The position numbers and the translations under genes were made by a program. Shown here one piece after another: positions 14,167 through 22,131 of a stretch of 64,000 nucleotides of DNA. This DNA comes from Paracoccus denitrificans (GTDB lineage Bacteria > Pseudomonadota > Alphaproteobacteria > Rhodobacterales > Rhodobacteraceae). The notes below the pieces were generated by a model that was given only the letters and a program-made list of their open reading frames with translations, was not told the origin of the DNA and searched no databases. Each line of letters starts with the position of its first letter. Within the stretch, counting starts at the first letter, position 1. The stretch lies in contig VAFL01000001.1 of the NCBI GenBank assembly GCA_005768755.1, positions 62,001 to 126,000 on the forward strand, in the 5' to 3' direction.

Positions 14167-14720
14167 TGAAGAAACTCGCCATTCTGCTGTCGCTGTCGGC
14201 AACGCCCGCGCTTGCCGCGACGGGTCCGTTCTTCAGCCTGCGCAATACCGATTTCATCGTCACGATCGCGTTTCTGATCTTTGTCGGCATCCTTGTCTAT
14301 TTCAAGGTGCCCCAGATCATCGGTGGTCTGCTGGACAAGCGCGCCGAAGGTATTCGCGCCGATCTGGAGGAGGCAAAGCGTCTGCGGGAGGAAGCGCAAG
14401 AGGTTTATGCCACCTATGAACGCCGCCAGCGCGAGGTGAAAAGCCAGGCGGACGAGATCGTCGCCAATGCCAAGCGCGAGGCTATTGCCCAGGCCGACAA
14501 GGCGAAAGCCGATCTTGATGCTTCGATCCAGCGCCGCCTGAAAGCGGCGGAGGACCAGATTGCTTCGGCAGAAAGCGACGCAATTCGCGCGGTTCGCAAC
14601 AGCGCCGTTGCAACGGCCGTCGCCGCCGCCAGCGAGATCCTGCGCCAGCAGGGGGCAGCGGCAGATCGCAGTGCAAGCATCGACGATGCCATCGCAGAAG
14701 TGGCCGCGCGGCTGCACTGA
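14166..14720 (+). CDS. atpF: ATP synthase F0 subunit b
   Basis: Stator subunit b, 184 residues. It begins with MKKLAILLSLSATPALAATG, which resembles a cleavable signal, then the membrane helix TDFIVTIAFLIFVGILVYFK and a long coiled coil with KRAEGIRADLEEAKRLREEA. Together with b' it forms the peripheral stalk. The start ATG at 14166 overlaps the atpX stop. A terminator at 14746-14781 follows and closes the operon. Confidence 0.95.
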   Translation: MKKLAILLSLSATPALAATGPFFSLRNTDFIVTIAFLIFVGILVYFKVPQIIGGLLDKRAEGIRADLEEAKRLREEAQEVYATYERRQREVKSQADEIVANAKREAIAQADKAKADLDASIQRRLKAAEDQIASAESDAIRAVRNSAVATAVAAASEILRQQGAAADRSASIDDAIAEVAARLH

Positions 14721-14745
14721 ACAAAGCCTAAGGGACAGGGAGTCC

Positions 14746-14781
14746 GAAGGCCCGGCCGCAATGAGCGTGCCGGGCCTTCTT
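14746..14781 (+). terminator. Terminator of the F0 operon
   Basis: GAAGGCCCGGC at 14746-14756 pairs with GCCGGGCCTTC at 14769-14779, followed by a short T-rich stretch. It lies 25 bases after atpF. Confidence 0.75.
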
Positions 14782-14863
14782 CTGTCGGATGCTAACGACC
14801 GTGTCATCTGCAATCCAACATCTGCTTTCACACGGTCAGATAAAACGATGGCCGCAATATGGA

Positions 14864-14893
14864 AAAGGCCGGGTGCTTCAGCACCCGGCCTTT
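14864..14893 (-). terminator. Terminator of the OmpA-like gene
   Basis: A perfect 13-bp stem (14864-14876 with 14881-14893) with the four-base loop TTCA is flanked by A and T residues, so it works best for the minus-strand gene that ends at 14919 and can also stop plus-strand readthrough. Confidence 0.8.
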
Positions 14894-14918
14894 CCGTTTC
14901 CACGCGTCTGTCTGTCGA

Positions 14919-15584
14919 TCAGCGGGTGGGGCGGATCAGGATTTCCACCCGACGGTTCTGCGCGCGGCCAGCCTGCGTCTCGTTCGACGCCACCGGCTGG
15001 CTTTCGCCACGACCGACCATCGCCAGGCGCGATCCCGACACACCAGCGGCGGTCAGAATGCCGCCGACGGACTGCGCGCGACGCTGCGACAGGTCCATAT
15101 TATGCGCATCCGAAGCGGTCGAATCCGTGTGGCCATAAATTTCGACGCGGCTGTTGGGATACTGCTGCAGGCTTTGCGCAAGACCGTAAAGGTCGTTCTG
15201 CGCCTGACCCGAGATCGCCGCGCTGTCGGACGCGAACAACAGACCCGAAGGCATGATCACCTGCAGATGGTCGCCGCGGTTGATGATCTGCACGCCGGGC
15301 GAGGTCATGACCTGACGCAGCTGCTTTTCCTGCGCTTCCAGCACATTTCCGGCAACCGCACCGGCCGCCGCACCCAGAACAGCGCCCTTGATGATGTCGT
15401 CGCCCTGGTTGTTCTTGTCACTGTCGCGGCCCGCACCGTAAAGACCGCCCAGGACCGCACCGGCAACGGCGCCCTGCTGGGTTTTCGACATATTGCTGCC
15501 GACGGTCGTGCCGTCCGGGTTGGTGCAGGCGCCAAGCCCGATCACACCAGCCGCGCCAAGAAGAAGGGAGATCCGCATATTCAT
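14919..15584 (-). CDS. OmpA family lipoprotein
   Basis: A 221-residue outer-membrane-type lipoprotein. The signal MRISLLLGAAGVIGLGACTN holds an LGAC lipobox. Next comes a glycine-zipper segment (GAVAGAVLGGLYGAG and AVLGAAAGAVAG), then an OmpA-like peptidoglycan-binding domain with the key EIYGHTDSTA and NMDLSQRRAQSV motifs and the closing NRRVEILI. It probably tethers the outer membrane to peptidoglycan, like Pal or YiaD. It is monocistronic, with its own terminator. Either of two ATGs two codons apart could start it. Confidence 0.92.
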   Translation of the reverse strand: MNMRISLLLGAAGVIGLGACTNPDGTTVGSNMSKTQQGAVAGAVLGGLYGAGRDSDKNNQGDDIIKGAVLGAAAGAVAGNVLEAQEKQLRQVMTSPGVQIINRGDHLQVIMPSGLLFASDSAAISGQAQNDLYGLAQSLQQYPNSRVEIYGHTDSTASDAHNMDLSQRRAQSVGGILTAAGVSGSRLAMVGRGESQPVASNETQAGRAQNRRVEILIRPTR

Positions 15585-15775
15585 CTGCTTGCCTTTCCGT
15601 CAGTTGCTTAAAGTGCCGTCCAGGCACACATTGGTTCTCAAACGCGGCGATATTTGCACAGGTTCCGCGATTTTCCTAGCAGTGGCGCGGTTAGTCGGCT
15701 GAAATCCGGTCACATTCTCTGGATTATTTCGACGCTCGGCCTCCGGTTTGCGCGATCCGCGCTTGAACTGCGATT

Positions 15776-16453
15776 ATGCTGCAGGCAAAGACAGGGACCA
15801 TGGCCAGTCTGCCCAAGCCCTTGCCCTATGCCCAGCAGGTCGCGATCTTCTCGCGGCTGAGCGACGCCAATCCGGCGCCGGTGACCGAATTGCATTACGA
15901 CAACCCCTTTCAGCTGGTTGTTGCCGTGGCACTTTCGGCGCAGGCGACGGATGTGGGGGTCAATCGTGCGACGAAGGATCTGTTTGCGCAGGTGCGCACC
16001 CCGCAGCAGATGCTGGAACTGGGCGAGGAACGGCTGATCGAACATGTCAAGACAATCGGTCTGTTCCGCCAGAAGGCCAGGAATGTGATGAAGCTGTCGC
16101 GTATCCTGGTCGAGGATTATGGCGGGGAGGTCCCATCAAGCCGGGCGGCGTTGATTTCGCTGCCGGGGGTTGGGCGCAAAACCGCGAATGTTGTGCTGAA
16201 CAGCGCCTTCGGGATACCTGCCCAGGCTGTCGACACACATATCTTCCGCGTCGGCAATCGCACGCATATCGCCCCCGGTCGCGACGTGGATGAAGTCGAA
16301 CGCGCAATCGAGGACAACATCCCCGCGCCCTTTCAGCAGAACGCCCATCATTGGCTGATCCTGCATGGCCGCTATATCTGTCAGGCGCGGCGCCCGCGCT
16401 GCACGATCTGCCTTATCAACGATCTCTGCCCATTTGAGGAGAAGACCGAATGA
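15776..16453 (+). CDS. nth: Endonuclease III
   Basis: Base-excision-repair glycosylase/AP lyase for oxidised pyrimidines, 225 residues. The helix-hairpin-helix is LPGVGRKTANVVLNSAFG with the catalytic lysine, and the catalytic aspartate is in AQAVDTHIFRV. The [4Fe-4S] ligands at the end have the classic C-X6-C-X2-C-X5-C spacing (CQARRPRCTICLINDLC). An ATG at 15800 is an alternative start that removes eight residues. The stop overlaps the next gene by four bases (ATGA). Confidence 0.97.
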   Translation: MLQAKTGTMASLPKPLPYAQQVAIFSRLSDANPAPVTELHYDNPFQLVVAVALSAQATDVGVNRATKDLFAQVRTPQQMLELGEERLIEHVKTIGLFRQKARNVMKLSRILVEDYGGEVPSSRAALISLPGVGRKTANVVLNSAFGIPAQAVDTHIFRVGNRTHIAPGRDVDEVERAIEDNIPAPFQQNAHHWLILHGRYICQARRPRCTICLINDLCPFEEKTE

Positions 16454-17445
16454 CCGCTTTCGACGTGATCGGTATCGGCAATGCAATCATCGACGTGATC
16501 GCCCCAATCGAAGACAACGACCTGCAATCGCTGGAGGTCGAGAAGGGGATCATGCAGCTGGTCGATCGCGAAAGGTCTGAATACCTGCTGGCACAGCAGG
16601 CTCAACGTGGCCGGGCGCGGCTGGTGCCGGGCGGCTCTGTCGCCAATACCCTGGCCGGCATCGGGCGGATGGGCCTCAGGACGGCATTCATCGGCCGTGT
16701 CGCGGATGACGAGTTGGGCCAGGCCTATGCCCGCGACACCGAGGCGGATGGCACCCGTTTCGTCAATGCGCCGGTGGCTGGTGGCAATCTGCCGACCTCG
16801 CGCTCTATCATCTTCGTGACGCCTGATGGCGAGCGGTCGATGAACACATACCTGGGCATCTCGGCCAATCTCGGACCGGACGACGTGGCCGAGGAGGTTT
16901 TTGCCGGTAAGCACTGGCTGTTTCTTGAAGGCTATCTGTTTGACAAGCCGGCGGGAAAATCTGCTTTCCTGGCAGCGGCCGATGCGTGCCACAAATCCGG
17001 CGGGCAAGCCGGAATCGCGCTGTCGGACCCGTTTTGCGTGGACCGTCACCGCGACGATTTCCGCAACCTCGTGTCGCAGTCGCTGGATTACGTCATCGGC
17101 AATGTCCACGAATGGGAATCGCTTTATCAGACCAATATCGACGATGCGCTGAAACAGGCCGTCAATGATTGCGGCACGGTTATCTGCACACGTTCGGGCG
17201 ATTCAGCACTTCTGTTCCGGCATGGCGCGCGGGTCGAGGTGCCGGTCCATCGGGTCGCACCCGTTGATGCGACGGGTGCGGGTGATCAGTTCGCAGCCGG
17301 TCTGATCTTCGGCCTTGCCTCTGGCGTGGATCTGGAAACAGCCGGGCGCATGGGCGTCATGGCCGCGTCCGAGGTGATCAGCCATGTCGGCGCGCGGCCC
17401 GAGCGTGATATGCTGCCCGAATTCCAGGCAGCGGGGCTGATCTAG
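16450..17445 (+). CDS. PfkB family adenosine kinase-like protein
   Basis: A 331-residue ribokinase-superfamily enzyme, of the alphaproteobacterial group usually annotated adenosine kinase, which makes AMP from adenosine and ATP. The N-terminal DVIGIGNAIIDVIAPIEDND, the GGSVANTLAGIGRMG nucleoside-binding segment, and the anion-hole and catalytic DATGAGDQFAAGLIFG near the end are all present. It overlaps nth by four bases and is likely co-transcribed. It ends convergently on the tyrC gene in a shared CTAG, with no terminator between. Substrate is inferred from family alone. Confidence 0.88.
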   Translation: MTAFDVIGIGNAIIDVIAPIEDNDLQSLEVEKGIMQLVDRERSEYLLAQQAQRGRARLVPGGSVANTLAGIGRMGLRTAFIGRVADDELGQAYARDTEADGTRFVNAPVAGGNLPTSRSIIFVTPDGERSMNTYLGISANLGPDDVAEEVFAGKHWLFLEGYLFDKPAGKSAFLAAADACHKSGGQAGIALSDPFCVDRHRDDFRNLVSQSLDYVIGNVHEWESLYQTNIDDALKQAVNDCGTVICTRSGDSALLFRHGARVEVPVHRVAPVDATGAGDQFAAGLIFGLASGVDLETAGRMGVMAASEVISHVGARPERDMLPEFQAAGLI

Positions 17446-18383
17446 GGGCTGTCGCGATGTGATGCCGCAGGCTTGGCGCCGCGTCCGAAATCGGGCGCGG
17501 CGGTGTCCTGTCCGGCTTCGATGATACCGCGACGAATGGCACGCGTTCGGGTGAAATAGTCGTGCAGCGCTTCGCCATCGCCCATGCGGATGGCGCGCTG
17601 CAGCACGAACAGCTCCTCGGTGAAGCGTCCGAGGATGTCCAGCACGGCCTCCTTGTTGGTCAGGAAAACATCGCGCCACATCGTCGGGTCGGATGCCGCG
17701 ATGCGGGTGAAGTCCCGAAAACCGGCGGCGGAATACTTGATGACCTCGGATTCAGTGACGCGCTTCAGGTGATCGGCCACACCCACCATCGTATAGGCGA
17801 TCAGGTGCGGTGTATGACTGGTCACAGCAAGAACCAGATCGTGATGCGCAGGCTCCATATCCTCCACATTGGCGCCAAGCGCGCGGATGAAGCGGCGCAG
17901 GCGTGACAGCTCCTCGGGGTCGGTGCCTTCGGTCGGCGTCAGCAACCACCAACGATTCTCGAACAATTCGGCGAATCCCGAATAGGGGCCGGAGTGTTCG
18001 GTCCCGGCAAGGGGATGACCCGGAATGAAATGCACATTCGCCGGCAGATGCGGGGTAACCTGTGCGATGACCTCTTGCTTGACAGAGCCCACATCCGTGA
18101 CGACCGCACCCGGCTTGAGATGCGGCTTGATATCGGCCATGACCTTGCCCATTGCGCCGACAGGCACGCAAAGGATCACCAGATCGGCATCGCGCACCGC
18201 GGCAGCCGGGTTGTCGACCACCTCGTCAACCAGTTTAAGATCACGGGCCGCCGCGCGCGTTTTTGCGCTGCGCGACGTGCCGGACACTTTACCGGCGACA
18301 CCTGCTTCGCGGGCACCGAGTGCGATCGAACCGGCGATCAGGCCCAGACCGATCAAGGCCACCTTCTTGTAAATGACGCTCAT
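17442..18383 (-). CDS. tyrC: Prephenate/arogenate dehydrogenase
   Basis: Tyrosine-biosynthesis dehydrogenase, 313 residues, oxidatively decarboxylating prephenate or arogenate. The NAD site is VALIGLGLIAGSIALGAREA, then DVGSVKQEV and HFIPGHPLAGTEHSGP, which carry the catalytic histidine and substrate contacts, and HDLVLAVTSHTPHLIAYTMV. The start at 18383 is preferred because MSVIYKKVALIG matches the family; the frame is open further upstream through the 3' end of hisC. hisC and this gene overlap by four bases (ATGA). As HisC-type aminotransferases can serve aromatic amino acids, the pair probably acts in tyrosine/phenylalanine synthesis. Confidence 0.95.
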   Translation of the reverse strand: MSVIYKKVALIGLGLIAGSIALGAREAGVAGKVSGTSRSAKTRAAARDLKLVDEVVDNPAAAVRDADLVILCVPVGAMGKVMADIKPHLKPGAVVTDVGSVKQEVIAQVTPHLPANVHFIPGHPLAGTEHSGPYSGFAELFENRWWLLTPTEGTDPEELSRLRRFIRALGANVEDMEPAHHDLVLAVTSHTPHLIAYTMVGVADHLKRVTESEVIKYSAAGFRDFTRIAASDPTMWRDVFLTNKEAVLDILGRFTEELFVLQRAIRMGDGEALHDYFTRTRAIRRGIIEAGQDTAAPDFGRGAKPAASHRDSP

Positions 18384-19483
18384 TGGTGGTCCCTTTCGGC
18401 CATGAACTGGCCAATGACATGGGCCACGCGCCGACAAGACGGCTCGTCCCCGATGGTAATGCGCAGGCAATTGGGCAGACCGTAGCCGGCCACGCGGCGC
18501 ACGATCAGCCCCTCGGCTTTCAAGGCTTCGTCGCAGGCATTGGCAGTGGACTCGTCGGCGAAGCGGGCAAGGACGAAATTGGCATGGCTTTCGTCGCAGC
18601 CGATGCCCATATCGTTCAGCGCCTGCCTAAGCCATGCACGCCATCTGGCGTTATCGGCGCGACAGCGCGCGACATGGGCCTGATCACGCATCGCGGCCTC
18701 GGCCGCGGCAAGCTGGACGCCGGAAAGGTTGAAGGGCTGGCGGACCCGGTTCATCACGTCGATTATCGGGCGTTGGGCGTAACCCCAGCCGATGCGCAGT
18801 CCGCCCAGCCCGTAAATCTTTGAAAACGTGCGTGTTGCCAGGACGTTTGAATAGCTGTCGGCCAGGGCGAAATCCTCCGAGAACGCATCTGCCGCAAATT
18901 CGGTATAGGCACCGTCATGGACCAGCAACACATCGGCGGGCAGGGCCGCAGCCAGCCGCCGGATCTCTGTATCGGGCAGCATTGTGCCAGTCGGATTGCC
19001 GGGATTGGTCAGAAACACGATCCGGGTCCGTGCGCTGACCGCATCCAGAATCGCATCGACATCGACGCGGCGGTTGTCTTCGGGGACAGAAACAGGAAAT
19101 GCGCCAGCGGCCTGGGCCAGAATTGGATACATGGAAAACCCATGTTCGGTCATGATGACCTCGTCCCCTGGTCCGGCAAAGCATTGGGTGGCGAATTGCA
19201 GCACCTCATCGGAACCTGCGCCGCAGATGATCCTGTCGCGATCAAGGCCGTGGACCTCTGCGATTGCGGTGCGCAGGCTCGAATGGTCGGTGTTCGGATA
19301 GCGGTGCAGCTGGTGTGCGGCGCGCACCACGGCATCACGAGCCTTGTCCGAGGGGCCATAGGGGTTTTCGTTCGAGGACAGCTTGACAACATTCTCGCGG
19401 CCCTCGATCCGGGCAGCCCCGCTGACATACAGCGCGATATCCATGATGCCCGGCTGTGGCCGGATGCTGGGCTGGTCGGACAT
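18380..19483 (-). CDS. hisC: Histidinol-phosphate / aromatic aminotransferase
   Basis: PLP-dependent class I/II aminotransferase, 367 residues. KLSSNENPYGPS is the family's N-terminal substrate segment, FLTNPGNPTGT the cofactor-binding loop, and TRTFSKIYGLGGLRIGWGYA contains the Schiff-base lysine. The C-terminal RRVAGYGLPNCLRITIG is standard. It converts imidazole-acetol phosphate to histidinol phosphate, but its translational coupling to prephenate dehydrogenase suggests aromatic transamination as a main or second role. The start at 19483 follows AAAGGAGA. Confidence 0.94.
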   Translation of the reverse strand: MSDQPSIRPQPGIMDIALYVSGAARIEGRENVVKLSSNENPYGPSDKARDAVVRAAHQLHRYPNTDHSSLRTAIAEVHGLDRDRIICGAGSDEVLQFATQCFAGPGDEVIMTEHGFSMYPILAQAAGAFPVSVPEDNRRVDVDAILDAVSARTRIVFLTNPGNPTGTMLPDTEIRRLAAALPADVLLVHDGAYTEFAADAFSEDFALADSYSNVLATRTFSKIYGLGGLRIGWGYAQRPIIDVMNRVRQPFNLSGVQLAAAEAAMRDQAHVARCRADNARWRAWLRQALNDMGIGCDESHANFVLARFADESTANACDEALKAEGLIVRRVAGYGLPNCLRITIGDEPSCRRVAHVIGQFMAERDHQ

Positions 19484-19671
19484 GGCTGTCTCCTTTTCGA
19501 CCCGAGTGTCTTAGCCGGGGCGCCGGCTGTTGGAAAGCGGACTTCTCCTGTTTTGACCATGCGTTGCTTGGGCGCGTCACCGTTGCGCGCGGACATCTGG
19601 CCGCACGGATATTCGTCGTTGCGCGCAAGGCTGGCGCCGCCATAAGGTGCCGTCGAACCAAGGGGAGATTG

Positions 19672-20961
19672 ATGATGACCGATGAACTGGGTTTCGATAC
19701 GCGCGCCATCCATGCCGGCACGCCGCCCGATCCGGCCACGGGTGCCCGGCAGGTGCCGATCTACCAGACAACGGCCTATGTGTTCCGCGATGCCGACCAC
19801 GCCGCCAAGCTGTTCGCCCTGCAGGAGGTTGGCTATATTTATTCTCGTCTGACCAATCCGACTATCGGCGCACTGCAGAACCGCATTGCCGATCTGGAAG
19901 GTGGCGCTGGCGCGGTCTGCTGTTCGTCGGGTCACGCGGCGCAGATCATGGCGCTGTTTCCGCTGATGGGGCCGGGCAAGAACATCATCGCTTCGACCCG
20001 GCTTTACGGTGGCACCGTCACCCAGTTCAGCCAGACCATCAAGCGCTTCGGCTGGTCGGCGAAATTCGTCGATCTGGACGACCCGGACGCTATCCGGGCT
20101 GCCATCGACGATGACACACGGGCGATCTTCTGCGAGTCGATCTCGAACCCGGCGGGATATGTGACCGACATCCCGGCCATTGCCGCCATCGCTGATGAGG
20201 CCGGCATTCCACTGATCGTCGATAACACGTTGGCCAGCCCCTATCTGTGCCGTCCGATCGAGATGGGCGCCACGCTGGTGGTGCACAGCCTGACCAAATA
20301 CATGACCGGCAACGGCACGGTGACCGGCGGTGTGGTGGTGGACAGCGGCAAGTTCGACTGGTCGGCCAGCGGCAAGTTCCCGTCGCTGTCAGAGCCGGAA
20401 CCGGCCTATCACGGCCTGAAATTCCACGAGGCGCTTGGCCCGATGGCCTTCACATTCCACGGCATTGCCATCGGACTGCGCGATCTGGGCATGACGATGA
20501 ATCCGCAGGGTGCGCATTACACGCTGATGGGGATTGAAACGCTTGGCCTGCGCATGCCCAAACATGTCGAGAACGCGCAGAAGGTCGCCGAATGGCTGGA
20601 AAACGACGCCCGGGTCTCGTCCGTCAGCTACGCCGGACTGGCGTCGTCGCCCTGGAACGAAACCGCGAAGCGGGTCTATCCCAAGGGGGCAGGGGCGCTG
20701 TTCACATTTTCGCTGAAGGGCGGGTATGACGCGGCAGTGAAGCTGGTCGATAACCTGAAACTTTTCAGCCATGTCGCCAATCTGGGCGATGCACGGTCAT
20801 TGGTCATTCACTCCGCGTCAACCACGCACAGCCAGTTGACGGATGATCAGAAAATCGCGGCGGGTGCCGGCCCGGACGTGGTGCGCCTGTCCATCGGGAT
20901 CGAGGATGCAGACGATCTGATCGCGGATCTTGATCAGGCACTGGCAGCCGCCAGCGCCTGA
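19672..20961 (+). CDS. metY: O-acetylhomoserine aminocarboxypropyltransferase
   Basis: PLP enzyme of the Cys/Met-metabolism family, 429 residues, forming homocysteine (or methionine) from O-acetylhomoserine and sulfide or methanethiol. The N-terminus GFDTRAIHAGTPPDPATGAR, the QTTAYVFRDADHA loop and the GHAAQIMALFPLMGPG segment fit the MetY subgroup. The Schiff-base lysine is in VVHSLTKYMTGNG. The start is one of two adjacent ATGs at 19672/19675 after AAGGGGAG; the open frame runs further upstream but lacks family similarity. It is divergent from hisC. Confidence 0.95.
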   Translation: MMTDELGFDTRAIHAGTPPDPATGARQVPIYQTTAYVFRDADHAAKLFALQEVGYIYSRLTNPTIGALQNRIADLEGGAGAVCCSSGHAAQIMALFPLMGPGKNIIASTRLYGGTVTQFSQTIKRFGWSAKFVDLDDPDAIRAAIDDDTRAIFCESISNPAGYVTDIPAIAAIADEAGIPLIVDNTLASPYLCRPIEMGATLVVHSLTKYMTGNGTVTGGVVVDSGKFDWSASGKFPSLSEPEPAYHGLKFHEALGPMAFTFHGIAIGLRDLGMTMNPQGAHYTLMGIETLGLRMPKHVENAQKVAEWLENDARVSSVSYAGLASSPWNETAKRVYPKGAGALFTFSLKGGYDAAVKLVDNLKLFSHVANLGDARSLVIHSASTTHSQLTDDQKIAAGAGPDVVRLSIGIEDADDLIADLDQALAAASA

Positions 20962-20975
20962 TTTGGTTGTGCCGC

Positions 20976-20998
20976 CCGGCCGGAACGATTCCGGCCGG
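20976..20998. terminator. Hairpin between convergent metY and the SIMPL gene
   Basis: CCGGCCGGAA at 20976-20985 pairs with TTCCGGCCGG at 20989-20998 across a three-base loop. It is symmetrical and lies between the two convergent stops. No T-run is present, so strength is uncertain. Confidence 0.55.
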
Positions 20999-21008
20999 AT
21001 ACTCGTCA

Positions 21009-21989
21009 TCAGTTCGCTGGTGCGGGCTGCGTATCGGACGGCGCAGCCTCATCCGCCGGTGCCGGGTCCTGACCGGTCGGTGCGGGTACGACGGGCGCCG
21101 GCGCGGTCTCTGCCGGCGCTGGATCGGGCTGCGAAGCGCCTTCCGGTGCGGGTTCGCGCGGTTGCGCCTCTGCCGGGGGTTGCGCGTCTGCCGGGCCGCT
21201 GCCGTTATCATCAGGCTTCGCCATGTCGCACGCGTTACCGCCGAGTGAGAAGCTTACGTCCACATCGGCTGTGAACGCCACTTCGCCGCCTTCGACAGGG
21301 ATACTTTTTGCGTCAGCCTCGGCGCCCATGGCGCGCATCATCACCGGGCCGGGCGGCACCATTTCGGCCTTGGGCTCGCCGATCTTCATGATCGGGCCCA
21401 GTTCGACGCCCGCCGCTTCCGCCATCACCTGTGCCCGGTGGGTGGCATCGTCCACGGCCAGTTTCAGCGCCTCGTCCTCGGCTGCTTGGGAATCGTCGCG
21501 GATGAAGCGGATTCCCTGCATTTCGTTCGCCCCGGCGCCCACGATGCTGTCCAGCACCTCGCCCGCGCGCGCAATCTCGGTCACGCGCACAGTCAGCAGG
21601 TTCTGCGCCATGTAGCCTTCGATCGAGGGTGCCGCGCCACTTGACGGGTAGTTCATCATCGGGTTCAGCGACAGGCCAGAGGTTTGGATGTCGCCCTCAT
21701 CGACGCCCGCCCCTTGCAGCGTGTCCAGCACCGCCTGCTGACGGGTCGCATTGTCCTGCATCGCCTGGGCAGCCGTATCGGCCTGCGTCGTCACACCAAG
21801 CGAGATCATCACCTGGTCCGGGGCTACACGGGCCTCGCCATGCCCTGACACGCTCAGGATGCCGGGCTTCGCACAATGTCCCTTGGCGCCGGGTCCGCCG
21901 GGGGCCGCCGCTGCGGGCACGGCCAAAAGGGCCACGCTGGCGGTACCGGCAAGGGCTGCGATCATGCTGCGTTTGGGGAAGGGGGTCAT
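21009..21989 (-). CDS. SIMPL domain (DUF541) secreted protein with Pro/Ala-rich tail
   Basis: A 326-residue exported protein. The signal peptide is in AALAGTASVALLAVPAAAAP. It is followed by the SIMPL domain: GILSVSGHGEARVAPDQVMI, GDIQTSGLSLNPMMNYP, the TVRVTEIARAGEVLDSIV core and VMAEAAGVELGPIMKI. The domain forms oligomeric rings in known homologues of unclear role in the cell envelope and stress. The last 80 or so residues are a low-complexity tail of Pro, Ala, Glu and Thr, which is unusual for the family and may be a surface or peptidoglycan-spanning arm. The start at 21989 follows GAGGA. Confidence 0.88.
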   Translation of the reverse strand: MTPFPKRSMIAALAGTASVALLAVPAAAAPGGPGAKGHCAKPGILSVSGHGEARVAPDQVMISLGVTTQADTAAQAMQDNATRQQAVLDTLQGAGVDEGDIQTSGLSLNPMMNYPSSGAAPSIEGYMAQNLLTVRVTEIARAGEVLDSIVGAGANEMQGIRFIRDDSQAAEDEALKLAVDDATHRAQVMAEAAGVELGPIMKIGEPKAEMVPPGPVMMRAMGAEADAKSIPVEGGEVAFTADVDVSFSLGGNACDMAKPDDNGSGPADAQPPAEAQPREPAPEGASQPDPAPAETAPAPVVPAPTGQDPAPADEAAPSDTQPAPAN

Positions 21990-22131
21990 GTCTGATCCTC
22001 GTTGTTCGTTTGTCCGGCGATAACGCGCGCTGATGCGGATTTGTTCGATCACAACTGCGCGCGTCCTTCCCATGCGGTCCAGTTCGGGTTATTCAGGTAA
22101 AAAACAACGCCGGCCGACAAAGGCAGAGCAT

